18,665 nucleotides of DNA from Paratractidigestivibacter sp963658035 (GCA_963658035.1 CAVKOL010000031.1:1-18665); one strand, 5' to 3'. Positions 5,810 through 14,301 are shown, numbered from the stretch's first letter. The notes: generated by a model not told the origin, from the sequence alone. Made by a program: numbers and translations.

Positions 5810-8800
5810 TTACTTCCCCTCTCCCATCTGCTTGCCAAAGTTGGGCGTGATGGGCCTCACGATTCGGGCGAGAAGCTCTTCGGCCGGGCAGTCGAGCGCC
5901 CAGGCGGCAAAGCTGTCGAACTCCTCGCGTTGGTGCATCCCCTCAAGATAGCGCACGGAGCGCGTGAGCTCCATCCTAACCGGATTGGGGACCAAACTCA
6001 CGCGGCGCTGGTCGGCGATGCCGTTGATTGAAACAAAGCCCAGCTCCTCGAAGACGCCAAGGCCCGGCTCGACCTGGGCCGCGTCCAGGGCGGCACGCGG
6101 GTTCTTGGCGCGGGCGGCGTCGACAAAGGCCTTGGGGTCGACGGGCACGGCCTGCGCGGAGTCCTGGGTAAGGGCGCGCAGGGCGCGGTAGAGCTCGACC
6201 ATGGTCTCGCGCGGCGGGGCCATGGTGCCAATAAGGCGCTGGTTGATGCCGGTGTCGTAGGCGTTGAAGAGCAGGTGGACCTGGGCCTCCTGGCCGTCGC
6301 GGCCCGCGCGGCCGCTCATCTGGCTGAAGTCCACGCGGCCAAAGGGCATGCCGTAAAGGACCACGTGGCGGATGTCGGGCAGGTTGACGCCCTCGCCAAA
6401 CGCGCTGGTAGAGACGATGCAGGTAAGGTCGCCGGCACGGAAGGCGGCCTCGACGCGGCAGCGCGTGGGACGGTCGAGCCCAGCGTTGTAGAAGGCCACC
6501 TTGGCGGCCAGCTCGGGGATGCGGTGGCGAAGCATGCGGCACACGGTGACGGACTGGTCGCGGCTGGTCACGTAGACGACGCACTTCTCACCGCTGGAAA
6601 CAAGGTTTACCAGGGCAGAGTCGCGGTCCTTGAAGCCGCGGCCGTCGGCCACGCGCAGGTTGGGGCGCAGGGCGTGGTCGCTAAGCACGCAATCGGGAGT
6701 GATGCCCAACAGGCGGCAGGTCTCCTGCGCGACGTCGGTGGTGACGGTGGCCGAGACTGCCAGGCACACGGGGTTGCCCAGGGTCTCGCGGACCTGCGGC
6801 AGGCTGGCGTAGGCGCTGCGGTTGCCCGACTTGGACATGCCGGCGTGGTGGGCCTCGTCGATGGCGAGAAAGGCGATGTCGCCCGCCGCGAACTCGGCGG
6901 CATGTATCGCGAGAAACTCGGGCGTGGTGAGGACGACGTCCAAGGTGTGGGCCGAAAGGGCCGAGAACACGCGGGCGCGGGCCTCTTGGGTGGACTCGCC
7001 GGTGATGACCGAGACCGAGACGCCCAGGTCTGCCAGGCTTTTTGCCAGGTGGAAGGACTGGTCTTGCACCAGGGCGCGCAGCGGGTAGACAAAAATGCTG
7101 GCGCGGTTGTTGAGGATGGCCTCGCGGGCGGCGTGGACATGGAAGATCAAGGACTTGCCGCGGCCGGTGGCCATGACGCTGAGGCACGACTTGCCGGCGG
7201 CCAGGCTCTCGAGCGCGGCGGCCTGGGCGGGCAGCAGCGGGTTGTCGCCGATCATGCGGCGCACCAGGGTGGCCGTGAGGTCTTGGTAGGAAAGGGCGGC
7301 CAGTTGGGCGCGGGTGGCGGCGGAGGGGGTGGGGTCGGCGCCCGGGGTGGCCAGGGTGCCCAGCGCGCCCGGGACCTGGCCGGGGGCGGCCGTCGCGGCG
7401 GCGCCGAGCTGGGCCTCAAGGGTGTCTGCCAGGGCCGGGGCGGCGTCTTGGCCCGCGGCGCCCGCGGTCTTCTCGGCGTGCCTTACCAGCACGTCCTTGA
7501 CCATGAGCTTGGGCTTCACGCGGCCTTGCCAGGACTCGTTGACGGCCTCGAAGACCACGTCGACCGCGCCCTCGTAGTCGGCCAGGTACTCGATGCCGGG
7601 GGCGCGAAACATGATGGCAGGCACGCTGGCGGCGCCGTCGGTGGCAATAAAGCGCAGGTGAGAGCCATCGGCGCCCACGCGGCCGCGGTTCTTCATCGAC
7701 ACGGCGCAGCTGGCGAAGAGCGGCTTTTTGTTGCCCTGGCCAAAGGGTTGCAGGATCTCGAGGGCGTCGATGGACTCGACGGTGACCTCGCCTAAGGCCA
7801 CGCGGGCCGTGACCTCGCCGGTGTCCTCGAACTGCTTGGGGTCGAGCTGGGACAGGGCGGCTTCCAGGCGGTCGCGGAACTCGCCCAGGCGCGAAGCCTC
7901 GCAGGTCACGCCCACCGCGCCCGCGTGGCCGCCAAAGCGCACCAGGACGTCGGCGCACTGCTCGACGGCGTGGAAGAGGTCGACCGAGCCCACCGAGCGG
8001 CCCGAGCCGCGCGCGATGCCGTCGCTGATGGTAAAGAGGATCGCGGGCACGTGGTAGCGGTTGACGATGCGCGAGGCCACGATGCCCTTCACGCCCTCGT
8101 GCCAGCCCTCGCCGCCCACCACGACGCAGTGGCCAACCTTGCCTTCCTCGGCGATCTTGGCCATGGCCTGCTCGCTGAGCTGGGCCTCGACCTCGCGGCG
8201 GTTGGTGTTGATCTCTTCCAGCTTACCGGCCAGGATGGTGGCCTCGTAGGCGTCCTCGGCCATGAGCAAATCGAAGGCCACATCGGTCGTGCCCATGCGG
8301 CCCGCGGCGTTGAGGCGCGGGATGATATTGAAGGGGAGGTTGTCGGCCGTGACCTGCGAGATGTCGATGCCGGCGGTGGCGGCAAGGGCTACCAGGCCGG
8401 GGCGCGTGGTGCGGCGCATGCGGGCGATGCCCTCGGCAACCAGGGCGCGGTTCTCCCCTACCAGCAGCATCATGTCACTTAGGGTGCCTAGAGTGGCCAC
8501 GTCCACGTAGGAGCGCCAGAGATCGGGCTGGCCCAGGCGGCGGCCCAGCTCGTCGACGAGCTTGAGGGCCACGCCGGCGCCCGCCAGCTCGCGGGAGTAG
8601 GAGTCCTCCACGAGCTTGGGGTCGGTCACGGGAACGCCCTGGGGCACCAGATCTGCCGGCTCGTGGTGGTCGGTGATCACGACGTCGATGCCGCGGGCGA
8701 GAAGGTCCTTGACCTCGTTAGCTGCGGCGATGCCGTTGTCCACGGTGATGATGAGCGAGGGGTCGCAGCCGGCGACCACGCGGTCCAGGGCCTCGGGAGA

Positions 8801-9184
8801 CAGGCCGTAGCCCTCGCCAAAGCGGTGAGGGATATAGGGCTCGACGCGGGCGCCAAAGCGGCGCAGGGCCAGGGTAAGCAGGCAGGTCGCGCTCATGCCG
8901 TCGACGTCAAAGTCACCAAAGACGGCGATCTGCTCGCCTTGTGCGATCGCGCGCTCGACGCGGTCGGCTACCTCGGCCATGCCGGGGATGTCCAGCGGGT
9001 CTGCCCAGTCGCGGTCTAGCGACGGCGAGAGGAACGCGCGGGCCTCGCCTGCGGTCTTGACGCCGCGGGCCGCCATGACGCGGGCGACCAAAGGGTCGAC
9101 GCCCAGCTCTGTGACCAGGGTCTTCTCGGCGGCCGGGTCTGCGTGCAGGACCGACCAGCGCGGGCTGTCGGCCAGGCCAGTCAT
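5810..9184 (-). CDS. recJ: RecJ exonuclease fused to a RecQ-like helicase
   Basis: 1124 residues, about twice the usual RecJ size. Residues 1-570 are a complete single-strand-specific 5'-3' exonuclease: DHH motifs DFDVDG (91-96), VDNG (148-151) and DHHE (172-175), the DHHA1 motif GGHAGAVGV (418-426), and an OB-like region to about 568. A low-complexity Ala/Gly/Pro linker (about 570-625) leads to a superfamily 2 helicase with RecQ-type motifs: Walker A ATGRGKS (672-678), DEAH (776-779), SATVTT (811-816), STSAFGEGVNLPD (925-937) and QMSGRAGRDG (955-964). I see no clear RQC zinc cysteines or HRDC domain at the C-terminus. The fusion would join unwinding and resection in one polypeptide, an activity separate RecQ and RecJ share in RecFOR repair. 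Start ATG at 9182-9184 has AAGGA upstream and lies 2 nt after the SecD-like stop. Confidence 0.93.
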   Translation of the reverse strand: MTGLADSPRWSVLHADPAAEKTLVTELGVDPLVARVMAARGVKTAGEARAFLSPSLDRDWADPLDIPGMAEVADRVERAIAQGEQIAVFGDFDVDGMSATCLLTLALRRFGARVEPYIPHRFGEGYGLSPEALDRVVAGCDPSLIITVDNGIAAANEVKDLLARGIDVVITDHHEPADLVPQGVPVTDPKLVEDSYSRELAGAGVALKLVDELGRRLGQPDLWRSYVDVATLGTLSDMMLLVGENRALVAEGIARMRRTTRPGLVALAATAGIDISQVTADNLPFNIIPRLNAAGRMGTTDVAFDLLMAEDAYEATILAGKLEEINTNRREVEAQLSEQAMAKIAEEGKVGHCVVVGGEGWHEGVKGIVASRIVNRYHVPAILFTISDGIARGSGRSVGSVDLFHAVEQCADVLVRFGGHAGAVGVTCEASRLGEFRDRLEAALSQLDPKQFEDTGEVTARVALGEVTVESIDALEILQPFGQGNKKPLFASCAVSMKNRGRVGADGSHLRFIATDGAASVPAIMFRAPGIEYLADYEGAVDVVFEAVNESWQGRVKPKLMVKDVLVRHAEKTAGAAGQDAAPALADTLEAQLGAAATAAPGQVPGALGTLATPGADPTPSAATRAQLAALSYQDLTATLVRRMIGDNPLLPAQAAALESLAAGKSCLSVMATGRGKSLIFHVHAAREAILNNRASIFVYPLRALVQDQSFHLAKSLADLGVSVSVITGESTQEARARVFSALSAHTLDVVLTTPEFLAIHAAEFAAGDIAFLAIDEAHHAGMSKSGNRSAYASLPQVRETLGNPVCLAVSATVTTDVAQETCRLLGITPDCVLSDHALRPNLRVADGRGFKDRDSALVNLVSSGEKCVVYVTSRDQSVTVCRMLRHRIPELAAKVAFYNAGLDRPTRCRVEAAFRAGDLTCIVSTSAFGEGVNLPDIRHVVLYGMPFGRVDFSQMSGRAGRDGQEAQVHLLFNAYDTGINQRLIGTMAPPRETMVELYRALRALTQDSAQAVPVDPKAFVDAARAKNPRAALDAAQVEPGLGVFEELGFVSINGIADQRRVSLVPNPVRMELTRSVRYLEGMHQREEFDSFAAWALDCPAEELLARIVRPITPNFGKQMGEGK

Positions 9185-9186
9185 GG

Positions 9187-10734
9187 CTAGGCTTCCTTAG
9201 CGGCGGCGTCGACCTTGGTAACGACGGTCTTCTCAGCCTTCTGGCCCTTCTCGGACTTCTCGGCCTTCTCGCCCGCTACCTGGTCTTTATTGGAACCAAC
9301 GCCCCAGAAGGCGGGGTTCTTCTGCATCGTGCCCTGGGCCAGCAGGCGCAGCCACGGGCCGGTGAAGAGGCACACGGTCAAGATTTCGCAGACCACGGCC
9401 AGGGCAAGCGCCAGGCCAAAGCCGCGCATGTCGTCGGTGCCCACAAAGAAGATGACCAAGCCGGCCACAAAGATCACGGCGTCGGTCTTCCAGCCAGACT
9501 TGATAAGGCCCTCGGTGGCTAAAATCGAGGCGTTCTTGACGGTCTTGCCCTCGGCCATCTGCTTCTTGTGGCGCTCGAGGACCATGACGCTGGAGGCCAG
9601 CACGATAGCCAGGCCCATGACGATGGCCGCGCAGGAAATAAGGGACAGGTAGAAGGCGCCAAAGTAGCTGGCGGCACTGAGAAGGCCCAGGTGCAGGGCG
9701 CCGTAGACCACGAGGGATGCCAGGGGCAGCAGGCCGCGGGCCTGCAGGCGCACGAACAAGACAATCGCGATGACGACGATGACCGCGGCGGCCACGGCGG
9801 CGGCGACGGCAAACTGGTCGGCAGAGATGGAGAAGTCGGTGACCTGGTCGCTGCCGGAGGTGAGGGTCACGGGCAGGCTGCCGTTGTCGACGGCGCTCTT
9901 GATGACGCTGGCGTCCGTCTCGCTAAAGCCGCTGACCGAGACCTGGCCGCCCTCGATCTGCGAAGAGACCGACGCCGCGACCTTGATGGTGCCGTCTAAG
10001 ACGATGGCCAGCTCGCCGGAGTTCTCGGCCAGCTCGCCGGTGACGTCGGCGAAGGTCTGGGAGCCCTCGTCGTTGAAGCTAAGGCTCAAGACATAGGTGC
10101 CCTCGGTGCTGGTGGACTCGGTGACCGAGGCGGCGGTGATGGCGGAGCCGTCCATGAAGGAGGTGTAGGCGCCGTCCTCCAAGGTGACGTTCTCGGTGCC
10201 GGCGTTGAGCTTGGCTAAGGCCTCGGCGTCGGCGATATCGTCGACGCGCACGAACTCGATCTTGCCGGACTGCGAGAGGGACTCGACCGTGGCGGCGTTG
10301 TCCTCGGAGGCGCCGGGCATCTCGACCGAGATGTTGGAGCCGTCGACGCTCACGGTGGCGTAGTCGATGCCCAGGGCGGCCAGGCGCGAGCGCAGGATGG
10401 CGGCGGTGGAGTTCATCTGGGCGGAGCTGGGGGTCTCGCCGTCGGCGGAGGCGGTGTAGGTCACCCTGGTGCCGCCGGTGAAGTCGGTGCCGCGCGAGAT
10501 GTGGCCCGGGACCAGGGCAGACGTCACGGCCGCGGCCACGATCAAAACGCCCGCTGCGGCCATGCACGCGCGGGCGCGCTTGACGACCAGGGTCGCGGGG
10601 CGGCGGCGCTTGGCCTGGCCCTTCTCGGCTGCTTCATCTGCCTTTTTGCTGGTAGAGGCGCTAGCGTCGTGCGTTTCTTCACGCCAACGGTCAACGCCGG
10701 TCTTCTGGACGGCGTCCTTCTTTTTCTTTGCCAT
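9187..10734 (-). CDS. secD: Divergent SecD-like protein translocase subunit
   Basis: 515 residues in the inner-membrane RND-like SecD/SecF family, which pulls exported proteins out on the far side of SecYEG. A Lys-rich cytosolic N-terminus (1-50) precedes TM1 (about 55-75). Then come RGTDFTGGTRV and ILRSRLAALGID, typical of SecD's extracytoplasmic P1 region, and five TM segments between about 307 and 466. FTGPWLRLLAQ closes the last one, followed by a Lys/Glu-rich tail. The pattern is one SecD unit, not a SecDF fusion. In the TM4 motif, usually DANVxxFER, this protein has ASSVMVLER (380-388), so the proton-relay aspartate (D519 in E. coli SecD) is Ala. No secF or yajC is adjacent. It heads the operon with recJ, rel and the MBL gene. 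Confidence 0.8.
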   Translation of the reverse strand: MAKKKKDAVQKTGVDRWREETHDASASTSKKADEAAEKGQAKRRRPATLVVKRARACMAAAGVLIVAAAVTSALVPGHISRGTDFTGGTRVTYTASADGETPSSAQMNSTAAILRSRLAALGIDYATVSVDGSNISVEMPGASEDNAATVESLSQSGKIEFVRVDDIADAEALAKLNAGTENVTLEDGAYTSFMDGSAITAASVTESTSTEGTYVLSLSFNDEGSQTFADVTGELAENSGELAIVLDGTIKVAASVSSQIEGGQVSVSGFSETDASVIKSAVDNGSLPVTLTSGSDQVTDFSISADQFAVAAAVAAAVIVVIAIVLFVRLQARGLLPLASLVVYGALHLGLLSAASYFGAFYLSLISCAAIVMGLAIVLASSVMVLERHKKQMAEGKTVKNASILATEGLIKSGWKTDAVIFVAGLVIFFVGTDDMRGFGLALALAVVCEILTVCLFTGPWLRLLAQGTMQKNPAFWGVGSNKDQVAGEKAEKSEKGQKAEKTVVTKVDAAAKEA

Positions 10735-10772
10735 GTAAAACCCCTGGTCTCACGTAGTTGTTTAAGGGCTTG

Positions 10773-10801
10773 ATTATATGCCCGCGGCCCCACAAGACCA
10801 A
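10773..10801 (-). promoter_or_regulatory. Predicted promoter of secD-recJ-rel-MBL operon
   Basis: On the minus strand -35 TTGGTC (10801-10796), a 17-nt spacer and a perfect -10 TATAAT (10778-10773), with a predicted start near 10766, about 30 nt before the SecD-like ATG. AGGGG precedes that ATG by 7 nt. Confidence 0.75.
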
Positions 10802-10863
10802 AAGTTTTATACAGAGCTTAACCTTGAACGCGCTCGCGGCGGCGTTTTTGAGGGGTCGCGCGA

Positions 10864-11005
10864 TAAAAAAGACGATATTGGGAATCCGATTGGCGTTTTG
10901 GCGAGACAAGCGGCATTTCGCCTTCTGGTGACCTGCGGTTTTGTCGCCGCAATGGCCGGGCTACTCGTCAAACGGCGATTCGGCTTCCCAATATCGTTTT
11001 TTCGT
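10864..11005. repeat. Apex-motif palindrome between tgt and secD (family copy in opposite orientation)
   Basis: Arms CGATATTGGGAA (10873-10884) and TTCCCAATATCG (10985-10996) are perfect complements. They are flanked by A6 (10865-10870) and T6 (10997-11002), with interrupted pairing further in. The exact centre (10934.5) carries GGTGACCTGCGGTTTT (10927-10942), the reverse complement of the apex motif of the 14.4-15.0 kb palindromes with one base different. Because T runs follow the stem on both strands, it may also end tgt transcription. It fills most of the 302-bp gap where yajC would be expected. Confidence 0.8.
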
Positions 11006-11036
11006 GCGGGCTCGCCTGGAAGGGCCGCGGCGCCCC

Positions 11037-12281
11037 CTACCAGTCCTGGGCGGCCGGGGAGGCCATCCACTCGTCGACGAAATCGGCGTAGGTGCCGTCG
11101 ATGATCGCGGCGCGGGCTCGGCGCATGAGGTCGAGCAGGTAGTAGACGTTGTGCTGCGACACCAGGATCGAACCCAGCATCTCTTTTTGGCGGGCCAAGT
11201 GGTTGAGGTAGCCGCGGGTGTAGCCGGCACGGCAAGTGGGGCAGCCGCAGGCCGGGTCAAGCACGCTGTGGTCGTGGATGAAGCGGGCGTGCTTGAGGTT
11301 CAGGCGGCCTTGGCTGGAGAAGGCCGTGCCGGTGCGGGCCGTGCGGGTGGGAAGCACGCAGTCGAACATGTCGATGCCGCAGGCCACGCCGCGCACCAGC
11401 GTGGTGGGGTTGCCGACGCCCATGAGGTAGCGGGGCTTGTGGCGCGGCATGTACTCGGCGCACAGGGGCTCGAGGCTTTGGAACATGGTGTCGTGGTCCT
11501 CGCCCACCGAGTAGCCGCCGATGCCGTAGCCCGGGAAGTCGCCGGCCTCCTCGAGGTGGCGGATGCTGCGGGCGCGCAGGTCAAGGTGCATGCCGCCCTG
11601 AACGATGCCAAAGAGCGCCTGGTCGGGGCGGGTGTGGGCGGCATAGCAGCGGTCGGCCCACATGCTCGAGAGCTCGACCGAGCGCTCGACCTTGCTCCGC
11701 GGCGCGGGGTAGCCCACGCACTGGTCGAGCTGCATCACGATGTCGGCGCCCAGCTGCTGGGCGATCTCCATGTTCTTCTCGGGGCTCCACTCGACCCAGC
11801 TGCCGTCGTAGTCCACGGCGCGAAAGCGCACGCCGTCGTTGGAGAGCTTGAAGAACTCCTCGTGGCTAAAGACCTGGAAGCCGCCCGAGTCGGTAAGGAT
11901 CGGGCCACCCCAGCGCATGAACTCGTGGACGCCGCCGAACTCCTCGACCGTGGCGGCGCCGGGGCGCTGCGAGAGGTGGTAGGTGTTGTTGAGCAAGATC
12001 TTGGTGCCCATGTCCTCCAAGGTCTGGGGCAAGATGCCCTTGACGGTGGACTTAGTGCCCACGGGCATGAAGATGGGCGTGGGGATGTCTCCGTGCGGGG
12101 TGTGCAGGACGCCGGCGCGGGCCTGGGTCTTGGGGTCTTGGGCCACGATGTCGTAGGTGAACCACTTGTCCTGCGGCACGGGATGGGCGGGCTGGCCCGG
12201 CATGCGGGCGGGCGTGGCTGCGGTGGCCGTGGCGTCCTTCTCGTCCCTGACCTGGGCGTTATTCTCCTCACAAGCGCACAT
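11037..12281 (-). CDS. tgt: tRNA-guanine transglycosylase (queuine/preQ1)
   Basis: 414 residues. Tgt exchanges G34 for preQ1 in tRNAs with GUN anticodons, the base-insertion step of queuosine synthesis. Visible are TDSGGFQVFS (130-139, base binding and general Asp), FGIVQGG, GIDMFDCVLPTRTARTG (302-318, with the nucleophilic Asp), and the zinc site C345, C347, C350 with H377. An in-frame GTG at 12306-12308 would add 9 residues, but the Shine-Dalgarno AAGGAAGGA lies inside that stretch, so the ATG at 12279-12281 is the better start. The first about 40 residues are a non-conserved Ala-rich extension. It lies between ptsH and secD; tgt next to secD is a common bacterial neighbourhood. Confidence 0.96.
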   Translation of the reverse strand: MCACEENNAQVRDEKDATATAATPARMPGQPAHPVPQDKWFTYDIVAQDPKTQARAGVLHTPHGDIPTPIFMPVGTKSTVKGILPQTLEDMGTKILLNNTYHLSQRPGAATVEEFGGVHEFMRWGGPILTDSGGFQVFSHEEFFKLSNDGVRFRAVDYDGSWVEWSPEKNMEIAQQLGADIVMQLDQCVGYPAPRSKVERSVELSSMWADRCYAAHTRPDQALFGIVQGGMHLDLRARSIRHLEEAGDFPGYGIGGYSVGEDHDTMFQSLEPLCAEYMPRHKPRYLMGVGNPTTLVRGVACGIDMFDCVLPTRTARTGTAFSSQGRLNLKHARFIHDHSVLDPACGCPTCRAGYTRGYLNHLARQKEMLGSILVSQHNVYYLLDLMRRARAAIIDGTYADFVDEWMASPAAQDW

Positions 12282-12298
12282 CTGGCGCGTCCTTCCTT

Positions 12299-12324
12299 CT
12301 CGCTTCACACACTCGCTTCACACA
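12299..12324. repeat. 13-bp perfect tandem direct repeat in tgt leader
   Basis: CTCGCTTCACACA occurs twice head to tail (12299-12311 and 12312-12324), between the ptsH terminator and the tgt Shine-Dalgarno. It could be an activator or repressor site or simply a slippage duplication. Confidence 0.6.
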
Positions 12325-12358
12325 AAACCCGGCCCGGAGCCTTTCGACCCCGAGCCGG
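12324..12358 (-). terminator. Intrinsic terminator of ptsH
   Basis: On the minus strand CCGGCTCGG pairs with CCGGGCCGG (one G-U pair), and the stem runs into GTTTTG (T run 12327-12324). It lies about 27 nt after the HPr stop. No clear promoter was found between it and tgt, so readthrough into tgt remains possible. Confidence 0.8.
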
Positions 12359-12384
12359 TTACAAGGCCTTATAAGGGCTGCGAT

Positions 12385-12657
12385 TTACTCGCCGAAGCCG
12401 CTGTCGACAAGAGCGACCAGGGCGTCGAGAGCCTGCTGCTCGTCAGCGCCGTCGCAAGCGATCTCGACCTTGGTGCCGGTGCCAAGACCAGCAGCAAGGA
12501 TCATCATGATGGACTTAGCGTTGACGGGAGCAGAGTCCTTGTCGACGTTCTTGATGGTGACGTTGCTCTGGTACTTCTTGGCCTCGGTCACGAAGACAGA
12601 AGCGGGACGAGCGTGAAGACCGGTAGCGTTGATGATGCTTGTCTGCTTAGAAACCAT
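12385..12657 (-). CDS. ptsH: Phosphocarrier protein HPr
   Basis: 90 residues, the usual HPr length. HPr carries phosphate from enzyme I to sugar-specific enzyme II of the PTS. The active-site loop is ATGLHARPAS with His15. The regulatory serine region AKSIMMIL places Ser49 where Ser46 of Bacillus HPr is phosphorylated by HPr kinase for catabolite control. I chose the ATG at 12655-12657, preceded by AAGGGAG at about 6 nt, over the upstream ATG at 12708, whose extra 17 residues are not HPr-like. No enzyme I gene is adjacent. It is followed by its own terminator. Confidence 0.97.
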   Translation of the reverse strand: MVSKQTSIINATGLHARPASVFVTEAKKYQSNVTIKNVDKDSAPVNAKSIMMILAAGLGTGTKVEIACDGADEQQALDALVALVDSGFGE

Positions 12658-12686
12658 TGCGGACTCCCTTTCCAGATTACAAACAC

Positions 12687-12702
12687 ACGGGGTTAATCCC
12701 GT
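12687..12702. promoter_or_regulatory. Short inverted repeat in the ptsH leader
   Basis: ACGGG/CCCGT separated by GTTAAT, 30 nt upstream of the HPr start in an AT-rich segment (12680-12760) that presumably contains the promoter. It could be an operator or a leader hairpin; no single promoter stands out. Confidence 0.3.
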
Positions 12703-12861
12703 AAACATTTATGTATGGTACCAAAACCCGGCAGAAGTATTCACGATTAACTTTGAGCGGTAGAAACTTTAGGGGGATGTGGCGTTTTTTGCCTTGGGCG
12801 GCGAGAAGGGCGCGGCGGGTTGGCAGGCAGCCGGGCGGCCGGACGGCGGGGCCGCGCTCCC

Positions 12862-14244
12862 CTACTGCCCGCAGGCCTGCAGCAACACCAGAACGATCAC
12901 GACCAAAACGATCGCGGCCACGGCCAGAAGGGCGTAGCGCTGGACGCGCGTCTTGTGGCGCAGGTCCTTCTCGGCACCCTCGAGCTCTTCCACCTTGGCC
13001 TCGGCGGCGTCCAGGTCGCCGCGCTGCGAGGCCACGCTGGCGCGCAGGGCCTCGGTGTCCTGGGGGTTGGCGTGGACGTCGTTGGCCTCGTCCAGAAGGG
13101 CCTGGGCGTTGTCGTGGGCCTCGGCGGCCTCGTCGTAGTCGGCCTTGGCGTTTAAGATGTCGCGGTCGTGCGCGTCGATGGCGTCTGCCAGGGCCTTCTC
13201 GGCCTTCTGGGCCTCATCGCGCATGCGGTCGTACTCGCCCTTCTTCTCGTCGTGCTCGGCCTTGGCCTCGTCGCACTCGCGTTGGGCGCTCTCCATCGAC
13301 TGCTGCTGGGTCCACAGGTGGGTCTGGGCGTTGTCCATGCCGGTCTGGGCCGAGCTGCCCGCGCGGGTGACCTCGTCCTTGGCCTTCTCGACGTGGGCGA
13401 GCTCGGCCACGACCTCGGCCTGCATCGAGGCGATCGCGTCGGGCGAGCCGTTGCCGCTCTGAAGCTTGGCGAGCTCGGCCTGGGCCTTGCGCAGGCGGTT
13501 TTGCGCCGAGTCGAGGGAGCGGTTGGCGCTGGCCACGCTTTGCTCGCGCTTGTCCGAGGCGTCCTTCACGCGAGCCTCGGCCGACTTCACGGCACGGCGG
13601 GCCTCGGCCATGGTGCGGTTGGCGTTGTCCAGGCGCTCCTTGGCGGCGTCGGCCAGGCGCTTGTAGGGGCGAATCTCCTGCTCGTGCTCTTTCTTCATGG
13701 TGTCGAGACGGGCCTTGAGCTCGCCTTTCTCGATGGTGAGGCGGTCGATCGTGGCCTGGGCCTCGTGCATCTTGGCCGTGGCGGCCGAGAGGGCCTGGGT
13801 CTGCTCGGCCACGATGTCGTTGAAGTTGGCGTCGACCTCGTCGCGGCGGTTGAGGGCCGCCTCGTCGGACTCCAGGCCCAGGCGGATCTCGCGGGCGCGG
13901 GCGCGGGCGTCGGAGGTTTGCTTGGAGGCGCTGCGCACATCGCGCATGGCGAAGAAGCCGTCGCGCAGGGTATCGGCCGCGCCGATGGCGGCCACGCGGG
14001 CGGCGCCGGCCGCGTTGGCGGCGATGTCTTGGGCCGAGGGGGTCTTCTCGGCTGCGGGCTCGGCGGGATCGGGGGCGGCGTCGGGGTCGTCGGCGGCGAC
14101 CTCGTTGCCGTCGTCGTCCAAGATCACGGCCTGGGCCTCGACGACCTCGGGTTCGTCGGCGGCGGGGGCGGGCTGCGGTGCGGCTTGCGCCTGCTCGGGC
14201 ACGTCGGGCTGGGCCTCAAAAACGTCCTGGTCTTCCTGGTTCAT
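12862..14244 (-). CDS. Tail-anchored coiled-coil membrane protein, function unknown
   Basis: 460 residues that I cannot place in a family. Residues 1-75 are acidic and rich in Pro, Ala and Gln, likely disordered. Residues about 105-430 are almost uninterrupted coiled coil (long Ala/Glu/Lys/Arg/Gln heptads such as EARRAVKSAEARVKDASDK), with a short break at SGNGSPDA (about 263-270). A positive KTRVQR is followed by one hydrophobic segment YALLAVAAIVLVVIVLVLLQ (437-456) only four residues from the C-terminus. There is no signal peptide. This predicts a cytosolic rod held to the membrane by its tail, which could be a scaffold for division, envelope or chromosome work. The ATG at 14242-14244 has AAGGAG 5-6 nt upstream and a TATATC -10-like box at 14266-14271. 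It stands alone between ptsH and the palindrome block. Confidence 0.85.
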   Translation of the reverse strand: MNQEDQDVFEAQPDVPEQAQAAPQPAPAADEPEVVEAQAVILDDDGNEVAADDPDAAPDPAEPAAEKTPSAQDIAANAAGAARVAAIGAADTLRDGFFAMRDVRSASKQTSDARARAREIRLGLESDEAALNRRDEVDANFNDIVAEQTQALSAATAKMHEAQATIDRLTIEKGELKARLDTMKKEHEQEIRPYKRLADAAKERLDNANRTMAEARRAVKSAEARVKDASDKREQSVASANRSLDSAQNRLRKAQAELAKLQSGNGSPDAIASMQAEVVAELAHVEKAKDEVTRAGSSAQTGMDNAQTHLWTQQQSMESAQRECDEAKAEHDEKKGEYDRMRDEAQKAEKALADAIDAHDRDILNAKADYDEAAEAHDNAQALLDEANDVHANPQDTEALRASVASQRGDLDAAEAKVEELEGAEKDLRHKTRVQRYALLAVAAIVLVVIVLVLLQACGQ

Positions 14245-14301
14245 TTAAGCTCCTTCTTACAGGGCGATATATTCGAAGATGAATCCAGTTTAGCTTGCCT
14301 A

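Noticed and set aside
3228..5951. 907-codon open frame on the plus strand
   Set aside because: Antisense to rel. Its Val/Gly/Asp-rich composition is the mirror of high-GC codon use, while the minus strand encodes all RSH motifs.
6275..7795. 506-codon plus-strand open frame
   Set aside because: Shadow of the recJ-recQ fusion; no recognisable motif and atypical composition.
11037..12308. tgt starting at GTG 12308
   Set aside because: The Shine-Dalgarno falls inside this extension; the ATG at 12281 is correctly spaced from it.
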